A stretch of DNA of 48,523 nucleotides, from positions 1-48,523 of the forward strand of contig DASXYP010000141.1 in assembly GCA_036502405.1 (NCBI GenBank), read 5' to 3'. A model generated the notes under the pieces. It did not search any database. It saw nothing but the letters and a program-made list of their open reading frames with translations, and was not told where the DNA came from. A program made the position numbers and the translations under genes. This document shows, piece by piece, positions 40,500-48,499 of the stretch. The DNA comes from Chersky-806 sp036502405. GTDB taxonomy: Bacteria; Actinomycetota; Acidimicrobiia; IMCC26256; JAENVU01. How positions within the stretch are numbered: position 1 is the stretch's first letter; each line of letters opens with the position of its first letter.

Positions 40500-40958
40500 A
40501 TGGATCCGGCTCGGGTTGCTGCCGTTCCGGCGAAGAGCAAGCGGCAGCAGAAGCGGGATCTGCGCGACTCGATCGCGCTCGCGTCGGCGCCGCGCACCGG
40601 ACCGCGCCGCTCCCGCTGCGAGGTGCGCCGGATCGACCTGTGGGCGGTCCTGAAGATCGCGCTGTGCTTCTACCTGGCCGCGGTCGTGCTCGCGATCGTT
40701 GCGGGCATCGTGCTGTGGCTCATCGCCGACGCCGCCGGGGCGATCACCAACGTCGAGAAGTTCATGGGCAAGATCCTGAGCTCGAAGAACTACCACCTCG
40801 TCTCGGCGCAGATCCTCGAGGGCACGATCCTCGTCGGGCTCGTCCTGGCCGCGCTGATGACGATCCTGACCGTGGTCGGCGCTGCGCTCTACAACCTCTT
40901 CTCCGAGCTGGTCGGCGGCTTCGAGGTCACGCTCGTGGAGACCGACCACCAGCCCTGA
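40500..40958 (+). CDS. DUF3566 family membrane protein (Rv0007-like)
   Basis: 152 residues starting three bases after the gyrA stop. A basic N-terminus (KSKRQQKRDLRDS) and CEVRRIDLWAVLKIALCFYL lead into a first transmembrane helix, followed by an external loop (TNVEKFMGKILSSKNYH) and a second helix (LVGLVLAALMTILTVVGAAL). It ends with YNLFSELVGGFEVTLVE. This is the DUF3566 protein that follows gyrA in most actinobacteria. Function unknown. Confidence 0.9.
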   Translation: MDPARVAAVPAKSKRQQKRDLRDSIALASAPRTGPRRSRCEVRRIDLWAVLKIALCFYLAAVVLAIVAGIVLWLIADAAGAITNVEKFMGKILSSKNYHLVSAQILEGTILVGLVLAALMTILTVVGAALYNLFSELVGGFEVTLVETDHQP

Positions 40959-41019
40959 GCAGGCCCGACAACCCCTCGGGAGCCGTCCGGACCCGGCTGG
41001 TATCGTGCTCGTTCCCCAA

Positions 41020-41093
41020 GGGGCTATAGCTCAGCCGGTTAGAGCGCATCCCTGATAAGGATGAGGTCCGTGGTTCGATTCCACGTAGCCCCA
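41020..41093 (+). tRNA. ileT: tRNA-Ile(GAU)
   Basis: Complete 74-nt cloverleaf. Acceptor GGGGCTA (41020-41026) pairs with TAGCCCC (41086-41092), discriminator A at 41093. D-loop AGCTCAGCCGGTTAGAGC, anticodon loop CTGATAA (GAT anticodon), T-arm GGTTCGATTCC. The 3' CCA is not encoded. TATCGT at 41001-41006 is a likely -10. It follows gyrA-DUF3566 as in mycobacteria. Confidence 0.96.
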
Positions 41094-41308
41094 CTGGTAC
41101 TGCTCAGCTGATCGTGATCGAACGCGTCCTCGGAGCATCGTGAGGGCGGCTGCGACGCGCGAACACCAGCGCTCGTGATGCAACCCCCCAGGTCGGGACG
41201 CATCGTGCAGAACGCCCGGATGTGACGCGGAGCGGCGCGCGCCACGCTCCGCGACCAGAACGAAATTCGAATGGCCGACCGGCGGACACGGCTGGCACAC
41301 TCCGACCG

Positions 41309-41893
41309 ATGGGCAAGCTGACGCGACGCGCCAAGGGTCGGAAGCGGTTCCGGCGCATCCGACCGGAGGACAAATTCCTCAACATCCTGCTGCTCGTGAT
41401 CGCGGCCGCGCTGATCGTGCTCGGCGTCTCGCGCCTCGGTTCCGAGGACCGGGCCGACTCCACCGAGGTCCTCGCGAAGCACGTCGAGCAGCCGTCGACG
41501 ACCACCTCGAAGCCCCACCGGGCGCCGTCGACCACCAAGACCACGGCCACGACGGCCACGCACGCGGCCGCGACCACGGCGACCACGGCGCCGGACGCGA
41601 CCACGAAGCACAAGCCCCGCCACCGGACCACGTCCTCGACGACCGGCGCCCACGCGTCCTCGACGTCGAGGTCACCGTCGGGAACGTTCGTCTCGGTGCC
41701 GCCGGTGCAGGGTGCGCAGGGCTCGCCGCCGCCGGCAACGCATCCGACGACCACGACCACCCGAGCGCCGGTCACCACGACCACGACCCACGCGCCGCCG
41801 ACGACCACGACCACCAGTCCGATGCTCCCACCGCCGACGATCCCGATCCCGCTGCCGGACCCGCTGCCGCTCCCCGGGCTGCCGATCCCCTAG
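41309..41893 (+). CDS. membrane-anchored Thr/Pro-rich protein
   Basis: 194 residues from ATG 41309. Strongly basic N-terminus (KLTRRAKGRKRFRRIRP), one transmembrane helix at about 24-43 (LNILLLVIAAALIVLGV), then about 150 extracytoplasmic residues almost wholly of Thr, Ser, Pro and Ala, with TTTTT runs, ending PLPDPLPLPGLPIP. No folded domain is visible. Such tails are often O-mannosylated wall spacers in actinobacteria. The likely -10 (CACACT, 41296-41301) ends seven bases before the ATG. Function unknown. The 215-bp gap upstream (41094-41308) holds nothing else I can support. Confidence 0.65.
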   Translation: MGKLTRRAKGRKRFRRIRPEDKFLNILLLVIAAALIVLGVSRLGSEDRADSTEVLAKHVEQPSTTTSKPHRAPSTTKTTATTATHAAATTATTAPDATTKHKPRHRTTSSTTGAHASSTSRSPSGTFVSVPPVQGAQGSPPPATHPTTTTTRAPVTTTTTHAPPTTTTTSPMLPPPTIPIPLPDPLPLPGLPIP

Positions 41894-41921
41894 GGCCCGG
41901 CCGTCGCGACGGCGGGCTCGG

Positions 41922-41927
41922 TACACT
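41922..41927 (+). promoter_or_regulatory. -10 element of a probable leaderless promoter
   Basis: TACACT at 41922-41927 ends seven bases before ATG 41935. The spacing and the flanking ACACTCCG are the same as before ATG 41309. Confidence 0.4.
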
Positions 41928-41934
41928 CCGCCCC

Positions 41935-42072
41935 ATGCGAGCGCTGCGCAGAGGTCTCATCGTCCTGGGCGTCGCGGTGCTGGCCGGCGGGATCATGCGG
42001 CTCCGCGGCAAGGGCGGGGTCCCGCCCACCAGCGGCGGCTGGCGTGAGCTCGAGGGCCCCGACTTCCGGTGA
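41935..42072 (+). CDS. small membrane protein (45 aa)
   Basis: ATG 41935 to TGA 42072. MRALRRGLIVLGVAVLAGGI is a basic N-terminus plus one short hydrophobic helix. The rest (MRLRGKGGVPPTSGGWRELE, then GPDFR) is polar. A credible -10 directly before the ATG and a stop just upstream of the next gene support it. The next gene starts 10 bases later, so the two may be one unit. No family recognised. Confidence 0.5.
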   Translation: MRALRRGLIVLGVAVLAGGIMRLRGKGGVPPTSGGWRELEGPDFR

Positions 42073-42082
42073 GGTCCGGGCG

Positions 42083-43084
42083 GTGACGACCGTGATGCTC
42101 GTGGGAACCGGCGCGGTAGGTGCCCGGGCGGCCCGCCAGCTCACCGACACCGCCGGCATCGAACGGGTGCTGATCGTCGAGCGGCGCAAGTCGCACGCCG
42201 ACGTGGTCGCGGCGGCGATGGGAGCGCGCGCCGAAGTCCTCGAATGGACCGCGGACAGCCCCGTGCCCGACGGCGTCGCCGCGGTCGCGTGCGCGCTTCC
42301 CGCCGGCGCGGAGCAGCCGATCGCGTCGCGCGCGGTGGAGGCGGGGGTGCCGTTCGCGTCGTCAGGTGACGACGAGCACGACCTCATGGGGCTGCGCAGC
42401 CTCACCGAGCCGGCGCGGCGCGCGGGGATCACCGTCCTCGCCGGCTGCGGGCTGGCACCGGGGCTCTCCGACGTGCTCGCCCGCCACGCCGCGGACGCGT
42501 TCGACGAGGTCGACGAGATCGGCGTGGCACGTGCGGGCACGGCCGGCGACGCGTGCATCGCGACCGCCGGGCGGGCTCTGCGGGGTGGGTGCGCGGAGCT
42601 GCGCGACGGGGTCTACGACGAGTCGCGTCGGCGCGGCGGTCACGAGCTCGTGTGGTTCCCGGAGCCGATCGGGCCGCGCGAGTGCGAGCGGGTCGCGACC
42701 GGGGTGCAGCTGCTCAGCGGGGCCGTTCCCGATGCCGACCGGATCACGGTCCGGCTCGCCCGCGACGACACCGGCGCGCGGAAGCGGTGGTTGGGTCGTC
42801 GTGACCCCGAAGGGTCCTGGGGCGCGGTCCGGGTCGAGGTGTGGGGCCGGCGGGGAGCGGCGCGCGAACCGATCGTCTACGGCGCGATCGAGCGCACGGC
42901 GATCGCGGCCGGCACCGTCCTCGCGGTGACGACCGCAGCGCTCGCGGGCGCGCTGCCGGGCTTGCTCGCACCGAGCGCCGGTGTCTTCGGGTTGGGTGGC
43001 GTGGCGCAGCCGCGGGCGTTCCTCGAAGAGCTGTCGCGTCGGGGTGTGAAAGCGGCGATCTTCGAGGGCGTCCCCGTCGCCTGA
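42083..43084 (+). CDS. saccharopine dehydrogenase-like NAD(P)-binding protein
   Basis: 333 residues from GTG 42083; the longer frame to 42044 overlaps the small gene. Rossmann motif VMLVGTGAVGARAARQL binds NAD(P). VLIVERRKSHADVVAAAMGA is the second strand. GITVLAGCGLAPGLSDVLAR is typical of the saccharopine dehydrogenase/LOR superfamily. The C-terminal half (VWGRRGAAREPIVYGAIERT; ALAGALPGLLAP) is the family's substrate-side domain. The true substrate is unknown; many such proteins are not lysine-pathway enzymes. Cytoplasmic or membrane-associated. Confidence 0.75.
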   Translation: MTTVMLVGTGAVGARAARQLTDTAGIERVLIVERRKSHADVVAAAMGARAEVLEWTADSPVPDGVAAVACALPAGAEQPIASRAVEAGVPFASSGDDEHDLMGLRSLTEPARRAGITVLAGCGLAPGLSDVLARHAADAFDEVDEIGVARAGTAGDACIATAGRALRGGCAELRDGVYDESRRRGGHELVWFPEPIGPRECERVATGVQLLSGAVPDADRITVRLARDDTGARKRWLGRRDPEGSWGAVRVEVWGRRGAAREPIVYGAIERTAIAAGTVLAVTTAALAGALPGLLAPSAGVFGLGGVAQPRAFLEELSRRGVKAAIFEGVPVA

Positions 43085-43097
43085 CCGATCCGGTCAG
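43081..43097. terminator. hairpin between convergent genes
   Basis: CTGACCG (43081-43087), loop ATC, CGGTCAG (43091-43097): a perfect 7-bp stem that includes both stop codons of the convergent genes. A short bidirectional terminator or barrier, without a U-tract. Confidence 0.5.
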
Positions 43098-45229
43098 ATG
43101 CGCGCGAGCGGTCGGCCCGCGGGCCGGCGCTCGGCGCGGCTCCAGCGCTGCGCGAGGTCGGCCAGCGCGTCGTCGACCGCGGCACGCCCGCCGGGCGCCG
43201 GAGCCTGGCCGCCAAACATCTCCGCGTCGAGCGCGGCCGCGATCTCGCGCAACGTCCGCTCGGCGAACGGATCGATCGCGGCCAGTGCGGCGGCATACTC
43301 GGGCGCGGTCTCACCCCCAGCGCGGGGCCGGTGCCAGCGTGCGCCGAGGCCCTCGAGCGTCGCGAGTCGGGTCGCCGCCCAGCTCGGCTCGACCCGAGCC
43401 CGGCGCGTGCGGCGACGCACGACGACGAGCCCGCCCAGCGCGACCGCGATGGCCAGCGCGGCGAGCAACGCGAGTGCGCCGGGAACCCAGGACGGGACGT
43501 CGATCCGGGCACTGAGGTACGAGAGCGCGCCGGTCCCCGCACCGTCGATGGCCGAGTCGCCGGCGAGCGGGACGTGCGCGGTCGGATCGAAGGCCTGCCA
43601 GCCGACGCCGGGGAAGTACACCTCGGCCCACGCGTGGGCGTCCTTGGCCCGGACCTCGTAGAGCCCCGTGAACGGGTTGCGCTCGCCGGTCGCGTACCCG
43701 ACCGCGAGCCGGGCGGGGATCCCGAGCGAGCGGAGCATCACGACGAGGCTCGTCCCGATCTGCTCGCAGAACCCGCGCCGGTCGACGAACAGGAAACGGT
43801 CGACTGCGTCCTCGCCGCGCGGGAGTGCCGGGATGTCCAACGTGTACTTCGTGTGCGCGCCCATCCAGGCTTCGAGCGCGAGGACCTTGTCGTAGGTCGT
43901 CGGAGCCGAGGCGGTCACCGTGGCGGCGAGCGCTCGAACGCGCGCCGTCGTCACCGGGGAGGACCCGTAGAGGTCGTGGATCTCGAGCGGGGCGTCGTTC
44001 GGGTCCGAGGCGCGAAGGGCCGTCGGAGTGGCCAGCCGGCGCCGGCTCACGACCGTGTAGACGCTGTCCCGCTCGAGCTGGACGCCGGCGCGCAGCGACC
44101 CGTCGGGCATCTGGAACACGGTCCGGTCGGTGAAGAAGAGCCGGGTCGGTGACGGCGCGGCGAAGATCACGTTCGGTCCGGGGCGCTCGATGTAGTACGT
44201 CTGGACCAGGTCGTCGGTCGCGACGATCGACGGCGCGGGGCCGTCGTCCGGCGCGGGCGGGACGCGGATCGGCAGGCCGCCGGTCACGGGTGACGGACGC
44301 GTGCGCGACGCGCGCCAGACGCGCCCGTCCCAGCGGTCGAACGACTGGGCGCGCCAGAAGTCGGGTGCGGACGCCCGGACCCGCATGACCAGCGTGTTGT
44401 CCGGCCGGCCCCGCACCGCGGTGTCGAGCTGGTCCGAGAACCCGAAGTAGCCGAACGACGCCCGTCGGCCGGAACCCGACGGGCCGGGACGGGACGGGTC
44501 CGCGGAACCGAGTGACGGGTTGGCGAGCCCACCCCGGACGGGCACGGCGTCGCTGTTCGGGAGCTGGGCCGGGAAGGTGAGCGAGCGGCTCGTGCCCGCG
44601 ACCGGGGCCACGGTGAACAGCGCCGCACCCAGCACCAGGACCGCGAGGAGGCTGAGGCCGATCGCGACGCTCGCACCGGAGAGCGCGTGCGCCCGGCGCT
44701 CCGGTTCGGAGCTGAGCGCGGGGAGCCGGGCGAGGAACGAGCGCTGCCCGAGCACCAGCGCGCTGACCGCCGCTCCGGCCCAGATGAGCAGGAACGGGAC
44801 CATGGCCATCGAGACCGACAGCACCCCGGCCACGGCCATCAGGACCGAGCTGGCGAGCAGCGTGACGAGGAGCCCGCGGCGGCCCGGCGAATCCAGCGCG
44901 TGGATCATGAGCAGCCAGAGGAACGCCTCGGCGAGCGGGATCTGGAGCGACGCGAACCCGACGAGCGGTTGGCGGGTCAGCGAGGCGGCGAAGATCGCGA
45001 CGACGAGAACGGCGGCGCCGGTGATCACGAGCCGCAAGAGCTGCGGCCGCCGGTTGCGAGCCGCGTAGGAGACGAGGAACGCGACCGGGTAGCCGATGAG
45101 CACGACCGCTCGGGCCGCCGCGCCGCCGACGCCCTGTTGGAGCACCGCGCAACCCGCCGCGACCAGTGCGATCAGGACCGCGAGCCGGAACCCCCTCGAG
45201 TCCTCGGACGGCTCGATCGCCGCGGTCAT
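43094..45229 (-). CDS. TgpA-type membrane transglutaminase-like protein
   Basis: 711 residues from ATG 45229; the open frame upstream only shadows the DUF58 gene. An N-terminal block of about six transmembrane helices spans residues 15 to about 210. A periplasm-side domain carries the transglutaminase-core triad: Cys488 (RRGFCEQIGTSLVVMLRSLG), His532 (DAHAWAEVYFPGVGW) and Asp548 (AFDPT). One more transmembrane helix (VPGALALLAALAIAVALGGL) and a cytoplasmic DUF4129-like tail end it. The ATG overlaps the DUF58 stop. MoxR-DUF58-TgpA is a widespread operon of unknown exact role, linked to envelope maturation. Confidence 0.9.
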   Translation of the reverse strand: MTAAIEPSEDSRGFRLAVLIALVAAGCAVLQQGVGGAAARAVVLIGYPVAFLVSYAARNRRPQLLRLVITGAAVLVVAIFAASLTRQPLVGFASLQIPLAEAFLWLLMIHALDSPGRRGLLVTLLASSVLMAVAGVLSVSMAMVPFLLIWAGAAVSALVLGQRSFLARLPALSSEPERRAHALSGASVAIGLSLLAVLVLGAALFTVAPVAGTSRSLTFPAQLPNSDAVPVRGGLANPSLGSADPSRPGPSGSGRRASFGYFGFSDQLDTAVRGRPDNTLVMRVRASAPDFWRAQSFDRWDGRVWRASRTRPSPVTGGLPIRVPPAPDDGPAPSIVATDDLVQTYYIERPGPNVIFAAPSPTRLFFTDRTVFQMPDGSLRAGVQLERDSVYTVVSRRRLATPTALRASDPNDAPLEIHDLYGSSPVTTARVRALAATVTASAPTTYDKVLALEAWMGAHTKYTLDIPALPRGEDAVDRFLFVDRRGFCEQIGTSLVVMLRSLGIPARLAVGYATGERNPFTGLYEVRAKDAHAWAEVYFPGVGWQAFDPTAHVPLAGDSAIDGAGTGALSYLSARIDVPSWVPGALALLAALAIAVALGGLVVVRRRTRRARVEPSWAATRLATLEGLGARWHRPRAGGETAPEYAAALAAIDPFAERTLREIAAALDAEMFGGQAPAPGGRAAVDDALADLAQRWSRAERRPAGRPLARI

Positions 45230-46179
45230 TCGAGGCGTCCCGCGCGCACGTACCGCACCTCCGTCCCGGCCGGCACCGGACCGGGTGCCGACGGGCCGGG
45301 GATCGCGCGCGCGAGGCGTCGGCCCACCTCGAGCCCGGACTGCACCGGCGCGGTCCGCGGCCCGTCGGGCTCGACGGTGGCCAGGTCGACGAAGGAGTCG
45401 GACGCGAGCGCGGCGAGCGCGAGCCCTGAAGCCCGGGACGCGGCGACCTCTGCGTCTGCGTCGGCACCGCGGAGGTCCACGACGATCACGAGCCGTGGGC
45501 GCTGCGGTCCCTCGAGCTCGCGCACCATGACCGAGCCGGTGCGGGCGGTTGCAGGCCAGTGCACGAGGCGGATCGGGTCGCCGTCGACGTATTCCCGCAC
45601 CCCACGCGTCACCTCGGGCCCGGCCGCGCTCGCGCGGGGCCGGCTCGCGGCTTCGCGGTCGCTCCCGCGCGACGAGTCGTATCGCGTCGGGATCGACCGT
45701 GGCGCGACCTCGACGGGTCGGGCGATCGGGACGACCGCCCACCGGCGCCAGCGGACCAGGCCGAGCGGACTGGAGCTGCGCACCTCCACGAGGATGTCGG
45801 CGAAGACGCCCCGCGTGCCGGGGGTGACCGTGACGTGGCCCGCGCCGGGCGCGTCGGCGTGCACCCATCCGGTCTCGCTGTCGGCGTCGATCGAGACCCG
45901 CATCTGCAGCCCGTGGGCGCGGCCGTGGAGCGCGAGCTCGACGGCCAGCGGGCGGCCGACCGTGGCGTCGCGGGGCGCGGCGGCGGTGACACCGATGCCG
46001 ACGAGCGCGACCCCGGGCCAGATCGCGCCCGTGAGGAGCACTGCCACGAGCCCGCAGAGCAGGACGATGTCCCAGCCCGCGCCGGTGGAGCGGGCGACGA
46101 GGTAGAGCCCGACGGAGACGAGCGCCAGGACGGCGCCCGGCCGGCTGAGGCTGGCGGGAGCCGGCAGCCTCGACCTCAC
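45226..46179 (-). CDS. DUF58 family protein
   Basis: 317 residues. Two N-terminal transmembrane helices (about residues 14-30 and 36-60), a beta-rich middle, then the DUF58 signature DPIRLVHWPATARTGSVMVRELEGPQ at about 200-225 (in parts: VREYVDGDPIRLVHWPATAR; GSVMVRELEG). A von Willebrand factor A-like fold follows (PRLVIVVDLRGADADAE). Partner of MoxR ATPases. It overlaps both neighbours by four bases, so the three proteins are made together. Confidence 0.9.
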   Translation of the reverse strand: MRSRLPAPASLSRPGAVLALVSVGLYLVARSTGAGWDIVLLCGLVAVLLTGAIWPGVALVGIGVTAAAPRDATVGRPLAVELALHGRAHGLQMRVSIDADSETGWVHADAPGAGHVTVTPGTRGVFADILVEVRSSSPLGLVRWRRWAVVPIARPVEVAPRSIPTRYDSSRGSDREAASRPRASAAGPEVTRGVREYVDGDPIRLVHWPATARTGSVMVRELEGPQRPRLVIVVDLRGADADAEVAASRASGLALAALASDSFVDLATVEPDGPRTAPVQSGLEVGRRLARAIPGPSAPGPVPAGTEVRYVRAGRLE

Positions 46180-47150
46180 GGGTGGGGGACCGGGACCCCG
46201 TCGACGAGCGCCGCGACGAACACCTGGGCCTCGCGCAGGGTCGCGGGGTCGCGCAGGAGGAGGCGATGGGCGAGGACGGGGACGGCGAGCCGCTTCACGT
46301 CGTCGGGCACGACGTAGCCGCGGCCGGAGAGCAGCGCGGAGGCCTGCGCTGCGTGGAGGAGCGCGAGGCTGGCGCGGGGGCTGGCGCCGATCGCGATCTC
46401 GGGGCTGGAGCGGGTCGCGGTCGCGATGGCGATGACGTAGTCGGCGACCGCGGGTGCGCAGTGGATGCGCCGGACCGTCGCGATCGCGTCGGCGAGTGCG
46501 ACGGGATCGGACACGGGCGCGAGCTCGGTCAGCGCGTCTTCGCCGCCCTCACCGAGCAGCAACGCGCGCTCGGTGTCGGCATCGGGCGCGCCGATGTGGG
46601 TGACGACCGCGAACCGGTCGAGCTGTCCTTCGACGAGCGGGAACGTACCGATGGTCTCGAACGGGTTCTGGGTCGCCACGAGGAAGAACGGATGCGGCAG
46701 GTCGCGCGTGACGCCGTCGACGGTGACGTGGCGCTCCTCCATCGCCTCGAGCAGCGCGGACTGGGTGCGGGGGGTCGCCCGGTTGAGCTCGTCGACGAGC
46801 ACCACGTGCGCGAAGAGGGGACCGGGCCGGAACTCCCACTCGTTGCCGGCGAGGTGGAACACGGAGACGCCCGTGAGCTCGGAGGGCAAGAGGTCGGGCG
46901 TGCACTGGACCCGGTGGAAGACGCCGCCCACCGTGCGGGCCAGCGCCTTGGCGAGCAGGGTCTTGCCGACGCCGGGCACGTCCTCGACGAGCAGATGCCC
47001 GCCGGAGAGCAGCGCGACGAGCGCCAGCGTGACCGGATCGGGCTTGCCCCGCAGCACACCCTCGACCCGGGCCCTGACGTCGGCCGCGAGCCGGCTCGCG
47101 GCGTCGAAGCCGGGATCGGCCGCGACGGAAGCTGAGGTCGAGGTTTGCAC
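46176..47150 (-). CDS. MoxR family AAA+ ATPase
   Basis: 324 residues from GTG 47150. Walker A HLLVEDVPGVGKTLLAKALA, Walker B VVLVDELNRATPRTQSALLE, then AMEERHVTVDG, the sensor-1 region FFLVATQNPFETIGTFPLVE, and LDRFAVVTHIG. The C-terminal lid has GASPRASLALLHAAQASALL and GRGYVVPDDVKRLAVPVLAHR split by family-typical spacing. MoxR proteins act as chaperones for DUF58/VWA partners, here the next gene. First gene of the three-gene operon. Confidence 0.94.
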   Translation of the reverse strand: MQTSTSASVAADPGFDAASRLAADVRARVEGVLRGKPDPVTLALVALLSGGHLLVEDVPGVGKTLLAKALARTVGGVFHRVQCTPDLLPSELTGVSVFHLAGNEWEFRPGPLFAHVVLVDELNRATPRTQSALLEAMEERHVTVDGVTRDLPHPFFLVATQNPFETIGTFPLVEGQLDRFAVVTHIGAPDADTERALLLGEGGEDALTELAPVSDPVALADAIATVRRIHCAPAVADYVIAIATATRSSPEIAIGASPRASLALLHAAQASALLSGRGYVVPDDVKRLAVPVLAHRLLLRDPATLREAQVFVAALVDGVPVPHP

Positions 47151-47258
47151 GCATTCTCTTCGGCGCCGAGTGGCCCCGACCCAAGCAGAACCGGCGGTTT
47201 CGGGGTGGGTTGCCCGGCTCGCGTGGGTCGGGGCCCGTGGCCGGGTCGGTGCCGGCCG

Positions 47259-47981
47259 CTACGGGACGAGGATCTCGTCGAACATCGGCTCGTACCGGGT
47301 GCCGGCGTACCGGGCCCGCAGCTCGGCGAAGTTCGTCACGACGTCGCGCAGGTCGTCGCTGGTGTTCTTGAGCGTCGAGGCGTGCAGCGGCGCCGGCGGG
47401 AGCCCCAGGTAGGCGAGCAGGCGGTGGAACGTCCCGGTGGGCTCGGAGAGCAGGTCCTCGTAGTCGAGGTGCAGCAGCGGTCGCTCCAGGGCGCCGACGT
47501 ACTCGGAGATCGTCGCCTTCTCCGCCTCGACCGCGTCGAGCCGGCTCTGGAAGTCGTCGACGTCGACCGCGAAGGCCTCGAGGCGCTCGTCGCCGTCGTA
47601 GCGGTTCCAGCGGCCGGTCGAGTCCTTGAGCCGGCGGGCGGTGATGCGGCTGATCGCGTGCTTCACGTCGTTGCGGCGGTCGAGGTAGATCATCCGGACG
47701 TCCAGCTCGTCGAGGAGCGCCGCGAAGCCCTCCTGGTCGAGCACGTCCCGCAGCTTGGTCTTGAACCCGACGGCCTTGGCCGGGTTGAGCAGGGGGCCCC
47801 GCAGGAAGCGCCGGGTCCACTCGAGCTGGGCCTCGGGGCCGTCGGTCCGGAGCGGGTCGAGCACTTCGCCCTTGGCACTGACGTGGGGTTGGGCGTCGAG
47901 CGCGCTGATCAGGTAGGTGCTGCCCGACCGGCCCGGGAACAGGACCACGAAGCGGGTGACGTGTCGGCGAAGGGTGGGCAT
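47259..47981 (-). CDS. sulfotransferase family protein
   Basis: 240 residues from ATG 47981. The N-terminal PAPS-binding loop is FVVLFPGRSGSTYLISALDA. RMIYLDRRNDVKHAISRI is the region of the 3'-phosphate-binding motif. The C-terminal LLHLDYEDLLSEPTGTFHRL and YLGLPP are typical of Stf-type sulfotransferases, which move a sulfuryl group from PAPS to a sugar, lipid or peptide. The acceptor is unknown. The gene stands alone between the MoxR operon and tRNA-Ala. Confidence 0.85.
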   Translation of the reverse strand: MPTLRRHVTRFVVLFPGRSGSTYLISALDAQPHVSAKGEVLDPLRTDGPEAQLEWTRRFLRGPLLNPAKAVGFKTKLRDVLDQEGFAALLDELDVRMIYLDRRNDVKHAISRITARRLKDSTGRWNRYDGDERLEAFAVDVDDFQSRLDAVEAEKATISEYVGALERPLLHLDYEDLLSEPTGTFHRLLAYLGLPPAPLHASTLKNTSDDLRDVVTNFAELRARYAGTRYEPMFDEILVP

Positions 47982-48079
47982 CGAGCGGGCTCCGGAGGGC
48001 GCGGCGGCCGTTCAGTCTTGCCGCTCCGACGGCTCCGGTGGCGCCGCGAGCCCGTACCATGGACCCGGAGTCACCTCCC

Positions 48080-48153
48080 GGGGACGTAGCTCAGCTGGCT
48101 AGAGCACCTGCTTTGCAAGCAGGGGGTCGTGGGTTCGAGTCCCATCGTCTCCA
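48080..48153 (+). tRNA. alaT: tRNA-Ala(UGC)
   Basis: Complete 74-nt cloverleaf. Acceptor GGGGACG (48080-48086) pairs with CGTCTCC (48146-48152) and includes the G3-U70 wobble that marks tRNA-Ala. Discriminator A at 48153. Anticodon loop TTTGCAA gives TGC. T-arm GGGTTCGAGTCCC. CCA is not encoded. In mycobacteria it follows tRNA-Ile directly; here 7 kb separate them. Confidence 0.96.
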
Positions 48154-48193
48154 CCGCCAAGACCCCGACCCACGCCCACGAAGGGGGTCGCAC

Positions 48194-48442
48194 GTGGCCG
48201 CAGCTGATCGGCATCCGGAGGCGGGCCGCGGCCCGGAGCGCGCGCCCGTCGTGCTCGCGCCGGGCGAGGGCCGCAGCTACCCATGGGACGCATCTCGGCC
48301 GTGTTCAAGGCCGACGGCGACTAGACGGCGGGCGGATACTCGATCTCCGAGTGTGGATCGAGCCGCACAGCACCGGAGTCGCACGGAGGACATCTCGGCG
48401 TGGTTCGCGGCGCACCCCCCGGGCGACCGGCGCGACCCGTGA
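48194..48442 (+). pseudogene. decayed cupin-domain gene
   Basis: GTG 48194 has GGGGG upstream. The first frame reads APVVLAPGEGRSYP (to 48283), then a one-base shift gives MGRISAVFKADGD, a TAG stop at 48322, and TAGGYSISE. A second shift at about 48353 gives WIEPHSTG. Spliced together they match the start of a known single-domain cupin family (VVLAPGEGRSYP-MGRISAVFKADG-YSISEWW-EPH). The metal-binding middle is missing. The last codons (EDISAWFAAHPPGDRRDP, stop 48440-48442) resemble the family's C-terminus, so an internal deletion is likely. Sequencing error could explain single shifts but not the missing core. Confidence 0.6.
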
Positions 48443-48451
48443 GCGGTCCTC

Positions 48452-48480
48452 TTGACGGATCCAACCGTAAGTTGTAACTT
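48452..48480 (+). promoter_or_regulatory. promoter of a gene beyond the right edge
   Basis: TTGACG (48452-48457), 17-bp spacer, TAACTT (48475-48480). The -35 is near consensus, the -10 weaker. The -10 lies inside the palindrome described next. An ATG at 48492 could open a frame that runs off the window. Confidence 0.5.
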
Positions 48481-48499
48481 ACGGTAAGTGCATGCTTAC
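48465..48499. promoter_or_regulatory. tandem palindromic operator at the right edge
   Basis: CCGTAAGTT-GT-AACTTACGG (48465-48484) is a perfect 9-bp inverted repeat. Directly after it GTAAG and CTTAC (48484-48488, 48495-48499) form a second, looser pair around a 6-bp centre. Four GTAAG/CTTAC half-sites cover the promoter, which suggests a TetR-type repressor. Confidence 0.6.

Noticed and set aside
41480..41880. Repeat array in the Thr-rich gene as a CRISPR or satellite
   Set aside because: The ACC/ACG repetition is codon-level repetition of Thr/Pro residues without spacers.
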